From Zoroaster sp. YZ-2022 (Eukaryota; Echinodermata; Asteroidea; Forcipulatida; Zoroasteridae): a stretch of 64,000 bases of DNA. The DNA is taken from contig CM055819.1 of the NCBI GenBank assembly GCA_029582265.1, forward strand, positions 27,789,064-27,853,063, read 5' to 3'. The position numbers were made by a program, and so were the translations under genes. Of the stretch, positions 46,601 through 64,000 are shown piece by piece. Position 1 is the first letter of the stretch. Every line of letters starts with the position of its first letter. Under the pieces are notes generated by a model that was not told the DNA's origin, searched no databases, and saw only the letters and a program-made list of their open reading frames with translations.

Positions 46601-49012
46601 AGGGGAGTAAAGGGGTACAGGGGCGTAAAAGGGGTACAGGGGCGTAACAGGGTATAGGGGTGTAAAGGGTGTACAAGGGCGTAAATGGAGTACAGGATGT
46701 AAAGGGGGCATATGGGCAAAAAGGGTAGGGCACATGTATGAAGATAACAAACAGAGGAACATGCCTCCCTTTGAACCCTGGAGGTCCTAATGGCTAAGGC
46801 TATTATACCTGCTGTTGTAGAGCCAAGCTAGGAATTCTGTGCTCTTCCAGTATTGGTACACTGCTCCCCCTGTACCATCAGACCATACAATCTCTGGCTT
46901 GTACCGTTCAACCAGCTCCAATAGCTCGGGCATGTAAACTTTCTGTGCCAAGGGGGTTTATAGAAACCGTTCATTTAGTGTAAAAACATGGGGGTTTTAT
47001 TTTGTTTAGTTATTTTGTTTTTTTTAATTTTTTTAATTTTGTAAATTCTACACAACAATTTCCTTTGAGACCAAATAATGATTGATAGGTCTACGTGTAC
47101 CAGCTTTACACCAAGTAAGTGATATAATTAGATCATGTGGTAATAACCAATGTTGTATCTTCCCTTCAGTACGTACCTCAACATATTCATTCGTTGTAAA
47201 GAGGTGACTCAGGTCTTTGACATACAGAGGATTGAACCATTCAAATTGCGAATGGTACAACCCAAAACGCAGATCTGTCTGTGAGCGAATCGCTGACGCC
47301 AGTTCACCTGTAAATTCATCATAATTACCGGTCACATCATGTTGAAGAGATGGAATTGCAGTTGTGGTCATTCATCTGTGTGTATGGAGTCGTGAGTTTC
47401 AGTGTATGAAGAAACATGCATGACACAAATGGAGGTAATTGTAGTTATCGTCATTGTCATCGTTGTCATTATTTTCATTTTTATTGTCTTCATCATACTG
47501 TCATAATAATAATAATAATAATTTTCACTGAGTCTAATTCTTATAAAATGTCCCAATGTGCTTTACATTATTTCCCCTGGTAATTGGGCCAATATCATTC
47601 CTATAATCTTTCTCAGCTACCTGGGGAATATACAGCCCATTATGTGCAACCCTTTTTTTAGGGCTCTACAAGGCTAATCAAACACAATAACCATCTCTAC
47701 CCTCACAGGTAACCTCACAGGTACTTCTATATGAGAAGTAGTTACAGTAAAGTGTCTTGCTCAGGATTCAAACACACATTCTGAAGACTCTACCATAAGA
47801 ATGCTAATAAGTTCTGCCGTGGCACCCTGGCGTGGTCATTGTCATCACCGTCTATAATCATCATCTACATCGTCATCATTATAATGTTCGTTGTCTTTTT
47901 GTCGTCACTTCAAAATCATATTCTTCATTACCGTCATCTTCATCATATTAATCACTTTCATCATCTAAATCACCCTACATCTTCTCCCATATCATTATAT
48001 TAACCCTCCTCCTTATCATCATCATCACCATCATCATCACCACCATCATCACAGCCACACCTCCTCTTTCTCAATCCGCATCTTCCCCTTACCAACAAGA
48101 TCTCTCTTGGGTCCAACATCCATGGAGTTCCAGTTCCATGAATACTTGGAGGGCCAGTTGGTGAAACCCTCGTGGTGTTTACTGGTGAACACCAAGTACC
48201 TGTAAAATGCATCAGTTCGATATACTGCAAACGTTTGCATTGCTTTCTTAGAGTGTAAAAAGTAAAAGGTATTTGCCAGGTTCCAAAGGGTTAATGTTGA
48301 TCTTATGTCCCCCACTACCTGGGCAGAATTCATCCCATAGCAATGGGCACGATTTCGGCATCGCTCATATTTTTCACTCGTTATAAATCTGTGTGCCGAG
48401 GTTTGAGCGTTACCTCTGTAAACTCTGTGATTTCAATCTGCTTACAAAAAATATAAATAAATAAATAAATAAGTAAATAAATAATTTTTAAAATAAATAA
48501 ATAAAAATAACAATATTACCTTCGCTACGACAATAATATGAAAACAAAACTGCCAAAAGGGGAGGGTCCAACCCCCCTAAAACTTCCTTCAGGATCCGTC
48601 TATAAATCTGAACATTAAAAATAAACCAAAAAGTAAACCCCCCAAAAACATACTTTGCTCCCGAAGCTTGGAGTATCTCAGCAAAGACCAAAGGATTGAA
48701 GAGTTCCGCATTGAACTCAGAGGCGAAGTCTTGGTACGTAAATCCAGGGGGTCGATTCTTCTTCATGAAGTCTACATAGTCCGTCCCCTGTAACCCCTGC
48801 CAGTTCCACCAGAACCACTCCGAGCCGTAGCTGGGTACGGAGTACACGCCCCAGTGCATGAACACGCCGATCTTGGCCTCGTCGTACCATGCTGGTAGGG
48901 GCCGCGCGTCAAGAGAGTCCCAGTTTGGTTCGTACACGGCGCGAACAACCCCGACTCGTAGCAGCAAATAACATGCGAGACACACGGACAACAACTCGCT
49001 AGCGGAAACCAT
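43640..49012 (-). CDS. Alpha-L-fucosidase (GH29), complete eight-exon gene
   Basis: Exons, 5' to 3': 48654-49012, 48093-48199, 47177-47307, 46809-46942, 45118-45215, 44661-44793, 44173-44343, 43640-43895. Together 1389 bp, in frame, 462 residues, as in human FUCA1/FUCA2. Residues 1-25 are a signal peptide ending VVRA. GH29 landmarks: [15 protein letters not shown] (52-66), TSKHHEGF (125-132), [13 protein letters not shown] in exon 3, VWSDG with the nucleophile Asp at 221, NDRWG (253-257), HGGFYTC (264-270), KFENAMTID with probable acid/base Glu285, NIGPTHDGR, and a C-terminal beta domain ending LQHVK. The enzyme should hydrolyse terminal alpha-L-fucose in lysosomes or outside the cell. Met at 49012 is the first Met of the signal peptide. 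The gene converges on the paralogue at 475-3527 with the F5/8C family between them. Confidence 0.93.
44091..44144 (+). repeat. Short CCCTAA telomere-like run in fucosidase intron 7
   Basis: About nine degenerate copies of CCCTAA (also CCTAAT, CCCAAA) lie 29 bp beyond the donor of exon 7. It is a small version of the long array at 49413-50140 just upstream of the same gene. Confidence 0.85.
45310..45505 (+). repeat. CGTCGCCCGTCGCCCTT simple repeat in fucosidase intron 4
   Basis: Irregular tandem copies of CGTCGCCC with CTTCTAAA spacers lie about 95 bp upstream (in gene direction) of exon 5. GC- and CpG-rich in contrast to the AT-rich surroundings. Confidence 0.85.
46425..46710 (+). repeat. 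19-bp G-rich minisatellite in fucosidase intron 4
   Basis: Fifteen or so copies of GGGGGTACAGGGGCGTAAA, regular at 19 bp on the side near 46440 and degenerating toward 46710. Long proline/cysteine-rich reading frames on the minus strand here are artefacts of the repeat. Runs of four to five G in close succession could form quadruplexes. Confidence 0.9.
47420..48060. repeat. Trinucleotide-rich intron 2 of fucosidase (CAT/ATC and ATA runs)
   Basis: CAT/CATCAT runs at 47440-47490 and 47870-48055 and an ATA run at 47505-47522 fill much of the intron between exons 3 and 2. No exon or element boundary could be identified. Confidence 0.7.
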
Positions 49013-49412
49013 GTTTGTGCCAAATTTTGCAACAGAAAATGTTCCTTTTTATTACAGTTATCAGAAAATAAACTAAATGAAAAATTTAGCAGAAATGGTA
49101 AACTTGAACTTTGACACTTAATTGACACTGGCATTATTGATTTCTCGTTCGTTTAAACAGAAAATGAACTCTGTACCACTTTGAAAAGTCCAAACTGGCA
49201 TAGTAAACATTGTGTAAGAAATTTGCAAAACAAAAATTTGAATTTATATATAATAGGTAAATGGTTTCCTTACCACACAATGGTGAATAACTTATAACCA
49301 TGTGATCTCCAAGAGGTTTTCAAGCAAAAACATGTTTTAATGTGACATGTTAACAAAAATAAAATAAAATAAATGAAAATAAATTTTGTGTGCCTTCAGT
49401 ATCTTCATACTG

Positions 49413-50140
49413 AACCCTAACCCTAACCCTAACCCGAACCCTAACCCTAACCCTAGTTAACCCTAACCCTAGTTAACCCTAACCCTAACCCTAAAACACT
49501 AGTTAACCCTAACCATAATCCTAATCCTAACCCTTACCCTAACCATAACCGTAACCATAACTCTAACCCTAACCGCAACCCTAACTCTAGGTAACCCTAA
49601 CTCTAGTTTACGCTAACCCTAAACCTAACCCTAACCCTTACCCTAAACCTCACCCTATAATCCTCACTCTAACCGTAACGGTAACCCTAATGCTAATCGT
49701 ATCGCTAACCTTAACCCTAGCTACCATAACCCTAACACTAACCGTAGCCCTAACACCACCTTAGCTAACCTTAACCCTGACCCTACTTAACCCTAACCCT
49801 TACCGTAACCCTAACCCTAGTTAACCCTAACCCTAACCATAACCCTAACCCTAGCTAACCCTAACCGTTACCGTATCCATAACACTAGTTAACCCTATCA
49901 CTAGTTAACCCTAACCCTAACCCTGGCTAACCCTAACCCTAACCCTAACCCTAGTCTTAGTTAACCCTAACCCTACCCCTACCCCTAACCCTCACCCTAG
50001 CTCTATTTAACCCTAACCATAATTAACCCAACCTTAACCCTCACCCTATAGGTAACTCTAACCCTGCTAACCCTAACTGTAACCCTAACCAACCCTAAAC
50101 CCTAACCCTAAACCCTAATTATAACCCTAACCCCTAGCCC
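49413..50140 (+). repeat. Interstitial telomere-like array, degenerate (CCCTAA)n
   Basis: About 730 bp of CCCTAA repeats with frequent variants (CCATAA, CCGTAA, CTCTAA) and a recurring larger motif CTAGTTAACCCTAACC. On the minus strand it reads TTAGGG. It begins 400 bp upstream of the first Met of the fucosidase gene. Degeneracy indicates an old internal array rather than a chromosome end. Confidence 0.93.
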
Positions 50141-50516
50141 CAAACTCCAAGACAACCTAAGACTTCCCAGACGACCTAGGACCTCTTTTGTTTCCTTCTG
50201 TTCTTTTCCCAACTATTTCCTATTCAAAAGAGAATGGTGATATGGTGTCACCGCAAACAGCCTTGATTTAGGAAACACTGAATAAACTGTAGCTGTTTAT
50301 CATAATTTGTAAGCGCTCACATTTTTTATGAAAAACTAAATGGATGCATGCCAGTGTGGGTGTTTTCACCAGAGTAGAGGGTGGTTTCCTTTGGACTATC
50401 CACATTAAATTAATAATAAAACCAAAGGTAAGACATCAATCAATATTTTGTCTTTTATTTTTAACAATTGAGAGATTTTTGTAGCTTCGGTTGCTACGGG
50501 AGTTTATTTAGACATA

Positions 50517-50636
50517 CAGATAATTAGTACGCGTATCCATATATAATCAATACGCGCATCCGGATAATCAGTACTCGCATCCAGATAGTCAGTACGCGCA
50601 TCCAGATAGTCAGTACGCGCATCCAGAAAATCAGTT
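50517..50636 (+). repeat. 21-bp tandem repeat, about five copies
   Basis: Copies of CAGTACGCGCATCCAGATAGT, the later ones nearly perfect, the earlier ones diverged (TACGCGTATCCATATATAAT). Confidence 0.85.
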
Positions 50637-51198
50637 GAATTGAGTATATGCCGTGTGTATTCTAGCCGTGTCTTCCACTAAATGTAGATTTAGAACTTAA
50701 TTAAGAACTAAGTAAATATAAGTTAATACATATTGATACAGTAGATAAATAGATACATTAACTTCACTGCACACGCTGCTGCAGCAAAACCCTTGAAAAT
50801 AATTTGAGATTTAAATTAAATAAAAACTGAATTAATTTTACTTACTATTTTATTATTATACAAATTATAATAAGTAATTTAATAACACAAAAAATGCAGT
50901 CATATTCATTTACACACATTTTCACGGCCGTCTTGGTTCTCCATGAACAAAACATTATCAGCTCATACTTGGCCATTATTGAAGATCTATATATTATACA
51001 TTTTTGTGAGTAATTTCAAGAAATGCTTCTTTTAGATATTTTTCTCGGCATTCTTTCAGCCAGCTGGTGAAAATTTCAGTTCCCAAAGGATTAACTTATT
51101 ACTAATTCGATAAGTTTATTGAAACAGACATCACAATGTTAACAAATTCACACATTAAAAAGGCCTCAAACTCTTGTTAGGCCTACTGTTTGTTAAAA
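50637..51198. other. AT-rich intergenic sequence
   Basis: I see no gene, repeat boundary or motif that can be supported here. Confidence 0.4.
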
Positions 51199-51439
51199 TG
51201 CTAAGTCGGCTCTATCAACCAGGTTCGGCACACTAATATTCAATAAGAATTTGTTTTTACAAACAGCCTTCCTCCGGGTTACGCATAAGCCCTGGTGAAG
51301 AATGTCAGTCAATTTATAAATTTGGAAATAATTGCCAATGCCCGAGTGCTGGTGTTACAGTGGGTCCTCTATAGTAATCCCCTTCCACTGTTGGCGGTTG
51401 GCGTGAGTGCCGAACCCGGCCAGTGGAACCGACTTAGCA
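51199..51439. mobile_element. Inverted-repeat element (TGCTAAGTCGG termini)
   Basis: Left end TGCTAAGTCGGCTC and right end GAACCGACTTAGCA are inverted repeats, with a second inner pair GGTTCGGCAC/GTGCCGAACC. 241 bp, no coding capacity. The target duplication is not clear. Confidence 0.65.
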
Positions 51440-51667
51440 AATTTGGCATATTTAGCGTAAATATATTTTAACATATTTATTTCTGTTCAAAGAGGAGTTA
51501 CGAAAATTAAACTGAAACATTTTTTAAAAGGCCTAACGTAAATACCTTGCGACCGTACCGTATTTTAGAACGGGAGTGTGACGGACAGTTCAACCAAATA
51601 ATAGACAGTAGTCATATTATATTGTCGAAACAAACAGTAAACAAGAAAGCAATAAACTACCTCCATG

Positions 51668-52019
51668 ATATAACACCCAAGTAGATCCTTGTCATTTGAT
51701 TGGAGGATTGTAAGTCACGCGGCATTCATTAAAATTAATCAAACCATTACATGGCCACGTCATAAACCGTGCAACTTGGTTCCATTCACCGTGCATTTTT
51801 GTTCCATCCCATTGATCTATTGCACGCTAGACCACATCATGCGTTATATACAGCAGTACAAGACGCCCTCTTTTGATAAGACACATCCATTCGAGCAAAC
51901 CGTGCGTCATAAGCCGAAAAAATAAAGTAGTGGGTGCCAGAATACAATCTTGTATATTTTGTTTATTCTTATAGTTTTATCCTCCAATCAAATGACAAAG
52001 ATCTACTTGGATGTTATAT
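51668..52019. mobile_element. Inverted-repeat element (MITE), ~45-bp termini
   Basis: Left end ATATAACACCCAAGTAGATC continues to TTGATTGGAGGAT; the right end is its reverse complement with two or so mismatches (ATCCTCCAATCAAATGACAA and on). 352 bp. Central part has no inverted symmetry. Confidence 0.8.
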
Positions 52020-52026
52020 AAAACAA

Positions 52027-52186
52027 TTTATGAATGTTTTGCATTCATGCAATGGAGAGAATATTTTCATTCGTTAAAAGATGAAATGTTCCATTCAACT
52101 CGGTTTCGACTCGTTGAATGGAACATTCCATCTTTCAACTCATGAAAATATTCTCACCATTGCACTCATAAACATTCATTATTTGT
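52027..52186. repeat. 160-bp near-perfect hairpin
   Basis: Two arms of about 70 bp containing GAGAATATTTTCAT and TGTTCCATTCAAC, and their complements, fold around ACTCGGTTTCGACTCG near 52106. It directly follows the inverted-repeat element at 51668-52019 and may be a separate foldback unit. Confidence 0.75.
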
Positions 52187-52753
52187 ATACTATATAAATA
52201 ACATTTACCCGCTATAAAATAGGCAAGCGAATACATATGTGATTATTACAAGAAGCATAATATAGTTCAATAGAAATTAAGTGTCTTAATTCATTTATGG
52301 ATTCCATTAATTCCACTGATGTATCACTTGTTTCTATTTATTTATTGTAACATGAAACATGAAACAAGATGCGCAAGACGCTTAAAAAAAGGTTAAAGAA
52401 AGAATTTTATTTGAGCCAGCAATTATCAAAAATGCCAGTTTAAATTGGCACAGTTCTTTTCAATCACATAGTTTTTTTACTTACACTCTTCATCTCTTTT
52501 CTGCTAAATTATAAACAAGTTCAGTGGTGGATCTAGAAGGGGGCCCACTTCATATCTTTGGGAGGACGCATCACTAATATTTCCCCCATTCTTATGGTCT
52601 GTATATTTGTGTACTTATACAGATTCAAACATCAAAAACGTTTCAAAAATAAAACCAAAATAAAAAAAAGACTTAATAATAAAAACATTCCTGTGAATTT
52701 CCTTGATTCATGACAAATGTATACCTGCAAGTAATGTATACAAACAGTAATTT
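52187..52753. other. 3' flank of the phosphatase gene
   Basis: AT-rich. A short hAT-like fragment (CAGTGGTGGATCTAGAAGGG) sits at 52522. No exon recognised below 52754. Confidence 0.4.

Positions 52754-64000
<11,247 letters not shown>

Noticed and set aside
46255..46762. Proline-rich frames of 121-154 codons on the minus strand
   Set aside because: They translate the 19-bp minisatellite in fucosidase intron 4; different frames give similarly long products.
48488..48653. Extension of fucosidase exon 1 beyond residue 119 in the same frame
   Set aside because: A GTATGT donor at 48653 and in-frame joining to 48199 restore the conserved GH29 sequence; the open extension is intron.

Overview
This window is eukaryotic, AT-rich animal DNA: small exons bounded by GT/AG introns, SINE and non-LTR retrotransposons, many short inverted-repeat elements, and stretches of the TTAGGG-type telomere repeat. 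A marine invertebrate deuterostome (echinoderm, hemichordate or cephalochordate) is the best fit, because the retrotransposon carries a 2A-like motif of the kind known from sea urchin and amphioxus elements. I cannot name the species.

Layout. (1) 1-220: tail of a SINE. (2) 475-3527, + strand: the last three exons of an alpha-L-fucosidase (GH29). (3) 3.6-8.4 kb: gene-poor and full of repeats. (4) 8427-23351 and 23352-34113: a head-to-tail tandem duplication of a ~10.7-kb unit. Each unit carries one four-coding-exon gene for a secreted 260-residue protein, made of a cysteine-containing N-terminal region plus an F5/8 type C (discoidin) domain. A third, more diverged paralogue follows at 34.5-37.6 kb. 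A fourth copy survives only as a leader exon at about 41 kb. (5) 18305-22499, - strand: a CR1/L2-like retrotransposon (2A motif, PHD finger, endonuclease, reverse transcriptase, one frameshift), present only in the first unit. (6) 43640-49012, - strand: a complete eight-exon alpha-L-fucosidase whose exons join in frame to 462 residues. (7) 49.4-50.1 kb: a long degenerate CCCTAA array. (8) 50.2-52.7 kb: a cluster of inverted-repeat elements. (9) 52754-64000, - strand: sixteen exons coding for the cytoplasmic half of a receptor tyrosine phosphatase (juxtamembrane segment, active D1, degenerate D2).

Biology. The two fucosidase genes converge on the F5/8C family, so this may be a local carbohydrate-binding and carbohydrate-cleaving cluster; that link is inference from position only. 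Introns of the first two F5/8C genes contain a 2.1-kb foldback element flanked by a 6-bp target duplication. The third paralogue still has the empty site, which dates the insertion after the third paralogue split off and before the tandem duplication. The retrotransposon came after the duplication.

All exon boundaries were read by eye from splice signals, frame continuity and family motifs. No alignment or database search was run.
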